A stretch of 64,000 nucleotides of DNA from Chondrinema litorale (GTDB lineage Bacteria > Bacteroidota > Bacteroidia > Cytophagales > Flammeovirgaceae): assembly GCF_026250525.1 (NCBI RefSeq), contig NZ_CP111059.1, positions 82,539 to 146,538 on the forward strand, given 5' to 3'. Positions within the stretch are counted from its first letter, which is position 1, and each line of letters begins with the position of its first letter. Shown one piece after another: positions 8,518-17,719 of this stretch. Made by a program: the position numbers and the translations under genes. A model generated the notes under the pieces. It saw only the letters and a program-made list of their open reading frames with translations. It was not told where the DNA came from and did not search any database.

Positions 8518-11500
8518 TTATCTCTTAATCACTCTCAAATTTTTAGATAAATTATCGCTTTGTATTCTAATTAGATACATTCCCTTTGATAAATCTGGAA
8601 GGGTGAGTTGGTCAGCATAATTTAACTGTTGCTTCTGAATATTTTCGTTTTTGATTAACCTTCCTGAAAGATCCAAAACCCTCAATTCTAATTCTCCAAT
8701 ATACTCATTATCAATTTCGTAATTTAACACATCTCCAAACGGATTCGGAAAGAAGGTTACTCCTTGGAGTTCTTGATAGTTATCAGTTGCAGTAACATAT
8801 AGTACTTCCGTCCATGTTTTTGTATCGTTAATACTCAATTTTATTTTTACACTATCATCTCCATTTTCTACAGGAATCTTATTTAGCTCTTTCTCAACAA
8901 CACTTACCTGATAATCAGACTTTATCAAATAATTTCCAGCATTTACTTGGTGAAATGTAAAGTTTCCATCTTCATCTGATGTTGTATTTGAGAGTATCTC
9001 TTCTGTTTGGAAATCTAACAAATACACTGGAACACCTGATAAGATTACTTCTTCGTTTGTTCTTCCTCCAGCGTTTTCATCCGTTTTATAGGCTGTTCCA
9101 CTAATTGTTTCTTCTCCTGTTAAAGCAGCTGTTTTTTCCAGTAAATTAATGGTATAATCTGTAACATCGGAATTCAGGTTAATAATACTAGCTTCCGACA
9201 TAATAAGCGCATTACCTGAATATGTTGGTACACCTAGAGCTTCAAACTTAATATCTGGTGAATATTTGAGGATATAATTACCTGTGTCTAATCCTGTAAA
9301 TTCGAAACTACTCGAACTACCTAAGTTGAGTTCTGATACTAGCTCATAGTTTTGCTTATTATATAAAGCAATGATGCCTTCTTCAACTTCGGCATTTGTA
9401 TGATCAATTATATTACCAGCCAATCTAAAGTTTTCAGCAATATCGGCAATGTAAATTTCAATCACTTCTTCGTAAGAACCACTATCAGCATCTACCACCT
9501 TTACACGTATAGAGTATGTATTTTTCACTTCATAATCGAATGATTGATTTGCATATAGTGTATCATTGGATATATAAAATGCACCATTATCATCGCTGCC
9601 CGTTCCTTCTACAAGTGAGAATACATGCGCATCGTCTCTATCTACATCAACTGCTTTCAAAATACTGATAACATCACCTGTACCTCCATGCTCTGCAATA
9701 CTATTAGTATTTAATATTATCCCCGAAGGTGCCGAATTACCGGCTTCATTAATAATACTAATTACGAATATTGCTTCTGTTGATCCTCCATTTCCATCAT
9801 CACTTTTTACTTTGATGTAATATCTGTTTTGCGTGTCGTAATTGAAAGTAATAGCTGTTTTTACTAAAGATCCTTCCAGTGTAAATGCAGTATTATCGTC
9901 CCAATTAGATACCAAAGTATAAGTATGTATATCACCTAAATCTGGATCGCTTGTGCTTAATGATCCTACTATTGACCCAATTTCGGCAGTTTCAGAAATA
10001 TTGGAGCTACTTATTGAAATTGATGTTGGAGGACTATTCTCAGTTTCATCTGTTATAGAAATTGTAAACGATTTCTCAAAAATCTTATCATTTGTATCTG
10101 TCGTTCTTACTCTTATCGAATAACTGCTTTTAGTTTCATAATCGAATGCCTCAGTAGTCTTCAATTTACTACCATCAATACTAAAAGATGAATTATCTGT
10201 ATCACCAGTTCCTGATACCAGATTGTATGTATGTGTGTCACCTATATCTGAATCTGTTGTGCTAAACGAACCCACTTCAGTACCAACAGCCTGGTTTTCT
10301 TTAATAGATAAATTACTTAATGTAATGTTTGATGGTGCAGAATCTTCCGATTCATCTGTGATTGTTACCGTAAATACCTTCACATAGGTTTTACCTCCCG
10401 AATCTTTGGTTTGAATTCGAACTGAATAACTGTCTTTTGTCTCGTAGTTAAGCTCGGTTGCTGTTTTCAGCTTACTACCATCAATACTAAATGACGCATT
10501 ATCCGTATCACCAGTTCCTGACACAAAACTATATGTAAAACTATCGCCCGAATCAGCATCTGTGGTACTCAATATGCCAACTTCTGTACCTATTGGCTGA
10601 TTCTCTTTTACTGATGATTTACTTAAACTGATATTCGTTGGGGCTGTATTCTCTACTTCATCTGTAATCGAAATTGTGAATGCCTTTTCAAACGCCTCTC
10701 CTGCTGCATCTTTGGTTTCTATAACTACCGAATAGCTTGTTTTACCTTCATAATCAAATTTAGCGGCTGTCAGTAACTTATTCCCGCTAATGCTAAATGA
10801 TGAATTATCTCCTTCTCCCTCAGGCAAACTATATGTAAAACTATCGCCCGAATCAGCATCTGTGGTACTCAATGTGCCTATCTCCGTGCCGATTGGCTCA
10901 TTCTCTTTTATTGATGAGTTACTTAAACCAATATTTGTTGGAGCAGAGTTTTCTGGCTCATCTGTAATTGAAATGGTAAATGTCTTTTCAAACGCCTCTC
11001 CTGCTGCATCTTTGGTTTCTATAACTACCGAATAGCTTGTTTTACCTTCATAATCAAATTTAGCGGCTGTAAGTAACTTGTTCCCACTGATGCTAAATGA
11101 TGAATTATCTCCTTCTCCCTCAGGCAAACTATATGTAAAACTATCACCCACATCAGCATCTGTGGTACTCAGTGTGCCGACCTCTGTACCTATTGGCTCA
11201 TTCTCTTTTACTGATGATTTACTTAAACCAATATTTGTTGGAGCAGAGTTTTCTGGCTCATCTGTAATTGAAATGGTAAATGTCTTTTCAAACGCCTCTC
11301 CTGCTGCATCTTTGGTTTCTATAACTACCGAATAGCTTGTTTTACCTTCATAATCAAATTTAGCGGCTGTAAGTAACTTGTTCCCACTGATGCTAAATGA
11401 TGAATTATCTCCTTCTCCCTCAGGCAAACTATATGTAAAACTATCACCCACATCAGCATCTGTGGTACTCAGTGTGCCGACCTCTGTACCTATTGGCTCA

Positions 11501-13479
11501 TTCTCTTTTACTGATGATTTACTTAAACCAATATTTGTTGGAGCAGAGTTTTCTGGCTCATCTGTAATTGAAATGGTAAATGTCTTTTCAAACGCCTCTC
11601 CTGCTGCATCTTTGGTTTCTATAACTACCGAATAGCTTGTTTTACCTTCATAATCAAATTTAGCGGCTGTAAGTAACTTGTTCCCACTGATGCTAAATGA
11701 TGAATTATCTCCTTCTCCCTCAGGCAAACTATATGTAAAGCTATCTCCCACATCAGCATCTGTGGTACTCAGTGTGCCGACCTCTGTACCTATTGGCTCA
11801 TTCTCTTTTACTGATGATTTACTTAAACCAATATTTGTTGGGGCTGTATTCTCTACTTCATCTGTAATCGAAATTGTGAATGTCTTTTCAAACGCCTCTC
11901 CTGCTGCATCTTTGGTTTCTATAACTACCGAATAGCTTGTTTTACCTTCATAATCAAATTTAGCGGCTGTCAGTAACTTATTCCCACTGATGCTAAATGA
12001 TGAATTATCTCCTTCTCCCTCAGGCAAACTATATGTAAAACTATCACCCGCATCAGCATCAGTAGTACTCAATGTGCCTATCTCCGTGCCGATTGGCTCA
12101 TTCTCTTTTATTGACGAATTGCTTAATATAATATCCGTTGGAGCATTGTTCACTGGTTCTGCCACTTTCCGAACTCTTATATAATCTACTGCTCCCCAAC
12201 TACTATTTCCTTCTATGGTTAAAAAATGACTTCCGACTTCAAGACTATTTTTTGTACCTCGCATTTCCCCCCAATAACTTCCACCAAATGTAGCATATAT
12301 TGAAGATATCGTAGTTTCATCACCAATCAACTCTACAGCCTCATTATCAACAGTAAACAAATAAGAATCTGGCCAATAAGCATTTCCACTCTCAGCATTC
12401 CCACTTCTCAACCTTACACTAATTTCGTAACTTCCTGCCTCTGCTATATCAAAATCTACTTTTAGCTTATCTCCATCATCAAAGAGTGTAACAGCTATAC
12501 CTTCAAAGTCATCGGATATAGGGTCTTCAAATATTACAATATCCGACTTGGTACCAACTTCATTTACAACTGTATAATTATTTTCAATTTGGATGATCTC
12601 ATCATCAATGTTCTCTTTATGGTATTTTATAGTTGATCTCTTATCATAAAATCCTTGAAGCATTCTAGCAAACTGACCTTCTGAAAAATACTTCATACAG
12701 CCTCCGTTTGAATAAGACATAATGTTTTTCACATCTGGCTGATATGACTGCCCATTAGCATCTATTAGATTTCCAGCATATTCACAATTTCCATCTACTA
12801 ATTGATCAAGATTGGGATCAGCAGGGGTATCACAAACCATATCACCTGCTACATCACAATTTGAACCATCTACCAATTCGCTAGTGGTTCCATTATCAGT
12901 TGCTCCATGAGTATGATACAAGTCAAAAAAGTGGCCTATTTCATGGGCTAAAGTATTATCGCTGTAAAGTGTATTATCACTAGAAACAAATACTACTTTT
13001 GGTCCTGGTGGTAAATAAGCATATCCACCTACTTCAACTCCATTTTTGTAAATTTCATTAGGAAAGAAAACATTTATCGTATTATTATCTGCATATGCAT
13101 TTCTAAGCAAATATTCTTGTTCTGCGGAAAAATCATAAAATTGATCGTCATCTATATAAGTTACATTATCTATATAGAACTGAATATTTACTCTGCTAAA
13201 ATACCAATTAGTAGCTTTTACATCATGCTCAATGTCTTGTAGTTGGGTTACACTCGTTCCACTTGATGTTCTAATCAAAAAAATCTTTAATGCTATATAT
13301 GTGATATTTTCTTTATCTATTAATGCCTCTAGATCTTCTGCAGAAGTAGACTTAAGTCTTAATGACATTAATTGCTCGGGCGTAGGTGAAACCGTACCAC
13401 AAGACATTTGTGCCTTACTTAGGTTGGAAAATAATAGAATGACTAGTGTTATGTTAATTAGATTGATCGGACTCTTCAT
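8518..13479 (-). CDS. secreted M43 (cytophagalysin-type) metalloprotease with cadherin-like repeats and T9SS sorting domain
   Basis: This 1653-residue protein has clear modules. A signal peptide covers residues 1-23. An M43 peptidase domain covers about 50-285, with zinc motif H179-E-I-G-H183-FFDLY-H189. A CBM6-like carbohydrate-binding domain covers about 310-445, ending in VDYIRVRK. Nine cadherin-like repeats of about 100 residues follow (446-1360). Then come two carboxypeptidase-regulatory-like beta-sandwich segments and a C-terminal type IX sorting domain (FFPNPFGD ... GMYLIRIQSDN), which sends the protein to the cell surface. The usual M43 motif has Gly three residues after the second His; here it is Asp186. 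Repeats 1-5 are almost identical at DNA level. It probably digests protein in glycan-rich matrices. Confidence 0.92.
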   Translation of the reverse strand: MKSPINLINITLVILLFSNLSKAQMSCGTVSPTPEQLMSLRLKSTSAEDLEALIDKENITYIALKIFLIRTSSGTSVTQLQDIEHDVKATNWYFSRVNIQFYIDNVTYIDDDQFYDFSAEQEYLLRNAYADNNTINVFFPNEIYKNGVEVGGYAYLPPGPKVVFVSSDNTLYSDNTLAHEIGHFFDLYHTHGATDNGTTSELVDGSNCDVAGDMVCDTPADPNLDQLVDGNCEYAGNLIDANGQSYQPDVKNIMSYSNGGCMKYFSEGQFARMLQGFYDKRSTIKYHKENIDDEIIQIENNYTVVNEVGTKSDIVIFEDPISDDFEGIAVTLFDDGDKLKVDFDIAEAGSYEISVRLRSGNAESGNAYWPDSYLFTVDNEAVELIGDETTISSIYATFGGSYWGEMRGTKNSLEVGSHFLTIEGNSSWGAVDYIRVRKVAEPVNNAPTDIILSNSSIKENEPIGTEIGTLSTTDADAGDSFTYSLPEGEGDNSSFSISGNKLLTAAKFDYEGKTSYSVVIETKDAAGEAFEKTFTISITDEVENTAPTNIGLSKSSVKENEPIGTEVGTLSTTDADVGDSFTYSLPEGEGDNSSFSISGNKLLTAAKFDYEGKTSYSVVIETKDAAGEAFEKTFTISITDEPENSAPTNIGLSKSSVKENEPIGTEVGTLSTTDADVGDSFTYSLPEGEGDNSSFSISGNKLLTAAKFDYEGKTSYSVVIETKDAAGEAFEKTFTISITDEPENSAPTNIGLSKSSVKENEPIGTEVGTLSTTDADVGDSFTYSLPEGEGDNSSFSISGNKLLTAAKFDYEGKTSYSVVIETKDAAGEAFEKTFTISITDEPENSAPTNIGLSNSSIKENEPIGTEIGTLSTTDADSGDSFTYSLPEGEGDNSSFSISGNKLLTAAKFDYEGKTSYSVVIETKDAAGEAFEKAFTISITDEVENTAPTNISLSKSSVKENQPIGTEVGILSTTDADSGDSFTYSFVSGTGDTDNASFSIDGSKLKTATELNYETKDSYSVRIQTKDSGGKTYVKVFTVTITDESEDSAPSNITLSNLSIKENQAVGTEVGSFSTTDSDIGDTHTYNLVSGTGDTDNSSFSIDGSKLKTTEAFDYETKSSYSIRVRTTDTNDKIFEKSFTISITDETENSPPTSISISSSNISETAEIGSIVGSLSTSDPDLGDIHTYTLVSNWDDNTAFTLEGSLVKTAITFNYDTQNRYYIKVKSDDGNGGSTEAIFVISIINEAGNSAPSGIILNTNSIAEHGGTGDVISILKAVDVDRDDAHVFSLVEGTGSDDNGAFYISNDTLYANQSFDYEVKNTYSIRVKVVDADSGSYEEVIEIYIADIAENFRLAGNIIDHTNAEVEEGIIALYNKQNYELVSELNLGSSSSFEFTGLDTGNYILKYSPDIKFEALGVPTYSGNALIMSEASIINLNSDVTDYTINLLEKTAALTGEETISGTAYKTDENAGGRTNEEVILSGVPVYLLDFQTEEILSNTTSDEDGNFTFHQVNAGNYLIKSDYQVSVVEKELNKIPVENGDDSVKIKLSINDTKTWTEVLYVTATDNYQELQGVTFFPNPFGDVLNYEIDNEYIGELELRVLDLSGRLIKNENIQKQQLNYADQLTLPDLSKGMYLIRIQSDNLSKNLRVIKR
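10645..12144 (-). repeat. five-copy 300-bp tandem repeat encoding cadherin-like domains
   Basis: Five consecutive units of exactly 300 bp (12144-11845, 11844-11545, 11544-11245, 11244-10945, 10945-10645 on the minus strand) each encode one 100-residue domain. Bases 10981-11280 and 11281-11580 are identical at every position, and the next unit differs at only two bases over its first 240. The four further repeats to the left (to about 9420) code for the same fold but have diverged. This points to recent unit duplication or gene conversion. Confidence 0.95.
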
Positions 13480-13836
13480 TCTCGAAACGTTTCAGTTAGT
13501 AATATTACTATTGTAAAATTGTATTGTAATTTCACGCAAGTTTCTTATACCTAATTTAATTTATTTTCTTTTATTTATAATACAGAACATTACATGTTAA
13601 CGTTTATTTACAATTTATTGAATGTAATCAATTGAATTGCAGCAACTTACATTCATTCTTCTTTTCCTAAACAAATTATAACCTCTATGTAATGTTTGTT
13701 GCATATTATTGCACAAATTTTCTGCCTTTCATAAATTGAAGTAAAAGGTTTTTTACATTTTTTCTTTTAGAATATCCTTTTCTATAATTTTTCCCATTAA
13801 ACTCTGGATTGATTCGAAATTGATTATATTCCAACT
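13480..13836. other. 357-bp gap between the metalloprotease and the antirepressor gene
   Basis: Very AT-rich sequence with several short ACATTA/TAATGT words (for example ACATTACATGTTAACG near 13590). No open frame, hairpin terminator or RNA gene is visible. It should contain the divergent promoters of the protease and the BRO-like gene, but I cannot place them with confidence. Confidence 0.3.
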
Positions 13837-14598
13837 ATGAATGAAATTAAATTGTTTGAAAGCCAAGAGATTAGATCAGTTTACCATAATGATGAGTGGT
13901 ATTTTGTTGTAGTCGATGTTGTATCCGCCCTTACAGAAAGTAAAGATTCATCTCAATATATAAGAAGACTCCGCCAAAGAGACGAAGAACTAAATAAAGG
14001 GTGGGTACAAATTGTACTCCCCCTTTCAGTAGAAACAAAAGGAGGCAAACAAAAAATTAACTGTGCAAATAAAGAAGGTATTTTTAGAATAATACAATCG
14101 ATTCCTTCTAAAAAGGCAGAACCATTTAAACGTTGGTTGGCAAAAACAGCTAGTGATGTAATTGACGAAAAAACAAATAAAAGACTAGCTGCCTATAAAA
14201 AACTAAAGGAATCTCAAAAACGGCTTTTGCTTAATGTAAAAGAAAGAGGTGTTGATGAAGAAGGTTTTAAAAAAATAGTTGAAGATGGTGATAGTTCTTT
14301 GTTTGGAGGAATCGATGTAAAACAAAAATACCAGATTGAAGATGAGGAAAACGCAGATGATTTTATGAATTCTCTTCTTCTTTATGGAAAAGGATTTGCC
14401 ACAGAAATTACTAATCATAACACAAGCAAAGAAAATTTGCAAGGCGAAAACGACATCTCCAACGAGCATCAATCTAATAACGATTTAATACGAAGTAACC
14501 TTCTTCAAAAAAATATAATCCCTGAAGACTTACCACCTGAGGAAAAATTGAAGCAATCTCAACTTGAAAAAAAGAAACAGAATAAATTAGATAAATAG
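13837..14598 (+). CDS. BRO/DinD-type phage antirepressor family protein
   Basis: The 253-residue product opens with the BRO-N signature (IKLFESQEIRSVYHNDEWYFVVVDVVSALTES in outline: FE...IR..W.....EWYFVVVDVV). It continues with SSQYIRRLRQRDEELNKGW and the FRIIQSIPSKKAEPFKRWLA segment that ends the domain at about residue 110. Residues 111-253 are charged and helical with a Lys/Gln-rich tail. Proteins of this kind are DNA-binding antirepressors in phages and occur as DinD-like genes on chromosomes and plasmids. It sits 165 bp before the first iteron, so a role in copy control or a phage relic is possible. The function here is inferred only from family. Confidence 0.8.
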   Translation: MNEIKLFESQEIRSVYHNDEWYFVVVDVVSALTESKDSSQYIRRLRQRDEELNKGWVQIVLPLSVETKGGKQKINCANKEGIFRIIQSIPSKKAEPFKRWLAKTASDVIDEKTNKRLAAYKKLKESQKRLLLNVKERGVDEEGFKKIVEDGDSSLFGGIDVKQKYQIEDEENADDFMNSLLLYGKGFATEITNHNTSKENLQGENDISNEHQSNNDLIRSNLLQKNIIPEDLPPEEKLKQSQLEKKKQNKLDK

Positions 14599-14762
14599 CT
14601 ACTTAAAGTAAAACTTTAAGTGATTTAGTTATACTTATAATAAAAAAAAGAAACATCAACCATTATAAGATTTACCTAAATTGTTGTTTTATAAATAGTT
14701 TTAATAGTTTATTGTTTTACTTTGTATAACTATTTGACAATCAAACTTTTAAGTTATTTAAT

Positions 14763-15428
14763 AACGACAGCATTAAGGCTTAATAACGACACAGATAAGG
14801 TTTAATAGCGACAAGAATAAGGTAAGTAACGACAGTGGTAAGGTATAACAACGACAGAAATAAGTAATCCAAACGACAGTGATAAGGAATGAACGACATT
14901 AGTAAGGATTCTAGTTTTAAGCCCAAATTCCCCTCTTTTTTATATTCTAAAGCACATTAGAGAGTATTTTTAAGCCATAAAACTGCTTTTTGGGTTAAGA
15001 CATTCTCACATTTTTGATTAATTACTTGATTTAACAACGACAGAATTCAGGAAATGAATTATATAAATGACTTAAAGTATTGAATAACGACAAAATTAAG
15101 GATGTAACGACAGTTTTAAGGGTTTAAATTTTGACATAAACTTGTAATCTTAAATTAAGTTTTACTTTAACAACGACAAGATTAAGGCTAAGACAAAAAA
15201 GTGATCTCTATTAACGACAGAATTAAGGAGATTACATCTAGAAAGATTTATTCACTATAAGTAATAACGACAGTTTTAAGGAGAGTTAAAATTGGTTTCA
15301 ATCACAAAGAATTTTTGAGATGCGTTTAAACATGCAGAATGCAAGTTTAGCAAAACAACGACAGAATTAAGGTAATCCAAAGAAATTGATATTTCACTCA
15401 AAAACATTAAACAACGACACAAATAAGG
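14763..15428 (+). repeat. iteron array, probable replication origin (15 direct repeats)
   Basis: Fifteen direct copies of a 16-base word, consensus AACGACARNNNTAAGG, start at 14763, 14785, 14807, 14828, 14850, 14872, 14892, 15036, 15086, 15106, 15172, 15213, 15266, 15357 and 15413. The first seven are spaced 20-22 bp, about two helical turns, so one initiator face would be presented. The remainder are irregular. A 128-bp AT-rich gap (14908-15035) separates the clusters and is a candidate unwinding element. With the Rep_3 gene just downstream, this is the layout of an iteron-controlled origin. No DnaA box was found by eye. Confidence 0.92.
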
Positions 15429-15455
15429 CATTTTTAATGAATGTATTTTGAGTAG

Positions 15456-15495
15456 AAAAAAACAACGACATCTTTTATTTTGTCGTTGTTTTTTT
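15456..15495. promoter_or_regulatory. inverted half-iterons before rep: probable autoregulatory operator
   Basis: Perfect 15-bp arms (15456-15470 and 15481-15495) around a 10-base spacer contain the iteron core AACGACA facing its complement TGTCGTT. It ends 30 bp before the rep start codon. In Rep_3 plasmids, initiator monomers bind direct iterons while dimers bind such an inverted pair to repress rep. The T-run after the right arm means it could also fold as a terminator hairpin. Confidence 0.8.
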
Positions 15496-15525
15496 GTTAA
15501 CTTGCCCAAAATTTCAGGCTATAAA

Positions 15526-16818
15526 ATGTCAAAATCAAATCCAAATCTAGTAGTAAAAAGTAACAAGCTTATTAATGCGAGGTTGAATAATTTAACTTTG
15601 TCGCAGTTTCGCTTTTTTGAAGTACTGGTTGCTCAGTTGGATAAAGATCAGCCTGATTTTGTAAAGCAGCGAGTGTACTTAAGAGATTTTGTGGAGAACA
15701 TTGGTACTAAAAATAAAAATGAATACCAACGAGCGAGAGAAATTACCAAGTCGCTCATGAAGCATGTAATCGAGATTTTTGAAGACCCAAAAATCCGTCA
15801 GGTAAACTTGTTTCATGAAATTGTGTACGATAAAGACCTACCCTACATCGAAGCTGTTTTTCATCCAAGACTTGTGCCCTACTTGTTGCAACTTAAAGAG
15901 AAGTTTACATCTTACGACATAAGAAATGTACTGCCGCTGAGTAGCGTATATGCGATGCAGATGTATCAGTTATTAAAGCAGTATGCAAATTTGGGAACAC
16001 GTACATTTAAATTGGAAGAGTTAAAGAAAGTAATGGGAGTTGAAGACCTGTATGAGCGCTATTACGATTTTAAAAGACGGATACTGCTTCCCTCTCAAAA
16101 AGATTTAGATAAACACTGCGATATTACCTTCACTTTTAAAGAAATAAGAAAAGGCAGAAAGATAGATTCTATTAAATTTAAAATCTATCCACGAGAAAAC
16201 CGTCTTTCGATTGACACAGGTTCAGACGGGCAAATTATGACTGAACCAACTACTGTTTTCAATTTGTTGCGAACATTGGGTTTAAAAGAGAATCAGATTA
16301 TTTCTACTTTAAAGGAATACGACGAGCAAAAGGTGTTGGAAATTGCCAAATACACCCATCATAAACTTAATATAGGAGAAATAAAAAATCCTGCAGCGTA
16401 TTTTCTAAAGTTGATAAAAGAAGATGCCGAAGTCACGGTAATGTCAAACTTCAAAAAGAAAGAAAAGCAGCAAGAAGCAGATACGGAAGAAGGTAGGAGA
16501 AAAATTGAAGCTTTTAAAGAGGAGTTTGAAACAAAAAGAACAGATGTAGGCAAAAAGCTGGCTGAGAATGCTTCAGTAAATGAGTTGAAGAAATTTGAAG
16601 CTTATGTGAGTGGAAACCCATACCTTAGAAAAAAATTAATGCTCGAAGGGAAAATTAATCCTAAAAGCGACGAATATACTTTCTGGTTGAGTAACTTTTT
16701 GCTACCAGAGTTTGAACCTGCTTTTGTAGCTTGGGTAGCTGAGCAAAAGGGATATCAGGTGAGAAGAGAACAAGGCGATGAGTACAAAATAGTAGGGCAA
16801 CAAAAGAAGCTATTTTAA
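15526..16818 (+). CDS. Rep_3-family plasmid replication initiator
   Basis: The 430-residue product matches Rep_3 (RepB/RepE/Pi) initiators: LVVKSNKLINARLNNLTLSQFRF starts the first winged-helix domain in outline. LPLSSVYAMQMYQLLKQYANLG with FKLEELKKVMG and YERYYDFKRRIL mark the second winged helix (about 125-215). After residue 230 there is a long helical, Lys/Glu-rich extension, longer than in classic initiators of about 300 residues. It would bind the upstream iterons, melt the origin and load helicase. I chose the ATG at 15526. An in-frame TTG at 15448 would translate through the operator palindrome and adds no family-like residues. ParA and ParB follow. Confidence 0.92.
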   Translation: MSKSNPNLVVKSNKLINARLNNLTLSQFRFFEVLVAQLDKDQPDFVKQRVYLRDFVENIGTKNKNEYQRAREITKSLMKHVIEIFEDPKIRQVNLFHEIVYDKDLPYIEAVFHPRLVPYLLQLKEKFTSYDIRNVLPLSSVYAMQMYQLLKQYANLGTRTFKLEELKKVMGVEDLYERYYDFKRRILLPSQKDLDKHCDITFTFKEIRKGRKIDSIKFKIYPRENRLSIDTGSDGQIMTEPTTVFNLLRTLGLKENQIISTLKEYDEQKVLEIAKYTHHKLNIGEIKNPAAYFLKLIKEDAEVTVMSNFKKKEKQQEADTEEGRRKIEAFKEEFETKRTDVGKKLAENASVNELKKFEAYVSGNPYLRKKLMLEGKINPKSDEYTFWLSNFLLPEFEPAFVAWVAEQKGYQVRREQGDEYKIVGQQKKLF

Positions 16819-16823
16819 GCTAT

Positions 16824-16848
16824 TTTCACTAAAACAATTTAAGTGAAA
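16824..16848. promoter_or_regulatory. TTTCACT ... AGTGAAA inverted repeat between rep and parA
   Basis: Perfect 7-bp arms (16824-16830 and 16842-16848) enclose 11 bases, directly after the rep stop codon. It could be a weak terminator for rep or a partition-related operator or centromere site. No T-run follows, so termination would be poor. Confidence 0.3.
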
Positions 16849-16972
16849 TCTTCTCTGAATATTAACACACCCAATCAATTTTTTTAGAACATTTCTACCA
16901 ATTCTCTCTAGATAATTTTGTGATTGAAAATTTCTTTTGGGTATTTTGAAATGAATTTTACACAAAATCCAT

Positions 16973-17719
16973 ATGACAAAAATAATCGCGGTTTTAAATC
17001 TGAAAGGAGGAGTTGGAAAAACCACCACCACCATAAATCTTGGCAAAGCTTTATCTCTTCAAGGTAAAAAAGTATTGTTAATAGATAATGACCCACAGGC
17101 AAACCTCACTTATGGTTTAGGAGTAGATTTAAATGAGCAAAATATATATTCTGTTTACAAAGAAGAGACTGGCTTTCCAATTATTCAGTCAGACGAGAAT
17201 TTATCTTTGGTGCCTTCAGGTCTTGAACTGGCAACCATAGAATCGGATATTGACAAAAAGATAAATCGCTACGAAATATTAAAAGGAGCGCTTAAAGAAG
17301 TGGAACCTGAGTATGATTTTATTTTGATCGACTGCCCTCCTTCTATCGGCATATTTTCGATCAATGCCATTGCTGCCTCAACGCATTATTTATTGCCAAC
17401 TCAACCGGCTCAGTTTGGATTAATTGGTTTAGAGGAAATCATCAAATTGATAAACAATCAGGTAAAAAGATTGCTAAACCCGAACATAGAACCCTTGGGT
17501 ATTTTGATTACTATGTTCCAGAATACCAATGCTACTGAAGTTGGGTATGAAGAGATTAAAAATAAATATGATACTTTAATGTTTGATGCAGTAATTCGCT
17601 ATACCACCAAGTTTAGAGAAGCAGAAATAGTAAGAGAAGATATATTTTCACATGCGCCACAAAGCGGAGCGGCAAAAGAGTATATGGCCTTGGCAAAAGA
17701 AGTTTTAAAGAAAGCATGA
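16973..17719 (+). CDS. parA: ParA-family partition ATPase
   Basis: This 248-residue protein has the deviant Walker A motif KGGVGKTTTTINLGKAL near residue 10, the Walker A' region LLIDNDPQANLTYGLG and the Walker B-like FILIDCPPSIG (about 117-127). It has no N-terminal HTH extension, so it is of the short Soj/type Ib size. ParA forms ATP-dependent nucleoid-bound gradients that move ParB-parS complexes and so segregate the replicon. It overlaps parB by 4 bases (ATGA), indicating translational coupling, and lies 154 bp after rep. Confidence 0.95.
   Translation: MTKIIAVLNLKGGVGKTTTTINLGKALSLQGKKVLLIDNDPQANLTYGLGVDLNEQNIYSVYKEETGFPIIQSDENLSLVPSGLELATIESDIDKKINRYEILKGALKEVEPEYDFILIDCPPSIGIFSINAIAASTHYLLPTQPAQFGLIGLEEIIKLINNQVKRLLNPNIEPLGILITMFQNTNATEVGYEEIKNKYDTLMFDAVIRYTTKFREAEIVREDIFSHAPQSGAAKEYMALAKEVLKKA

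Noticed and set aside
10790..12184. Repeated plus-strand open frames of about 85 codons within the protease gene
   Set aside because: They are the antisense of the 300-bp cadherin repeats and repeat only because the coding strand does. They have no start context or family.
14203..14472. Minus-strand 89-codon frame under the antirepressor gene
   Set aside because: Wholly antisense to a clear BRO-type coding sequence, with Phe/Cys-rich composition expected from Lys/Glu codons read backwards.
14763..15428. CRISPR-like array
   Set aside because: Repeats are only 16 bases, imperfect, unevenly spaced and followed by a Rep_3 gene. No cas genes are present, so they are iterons.
15276..15509. Minus-strand 77-codon frame across the iterons
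   Set aside because: It reads through the origin repeats and operator and is Cys/Leu/Arg-rich without any domain, so it is a shadow frame.
15448..15525. An upstream TTG start adding 26 residues to the Rep protein
   Set aside because: It would translate the operator palindrome, and the added residues (RKKQRHLLFCRCFF) have no likeness to Rep_3 N-termini.
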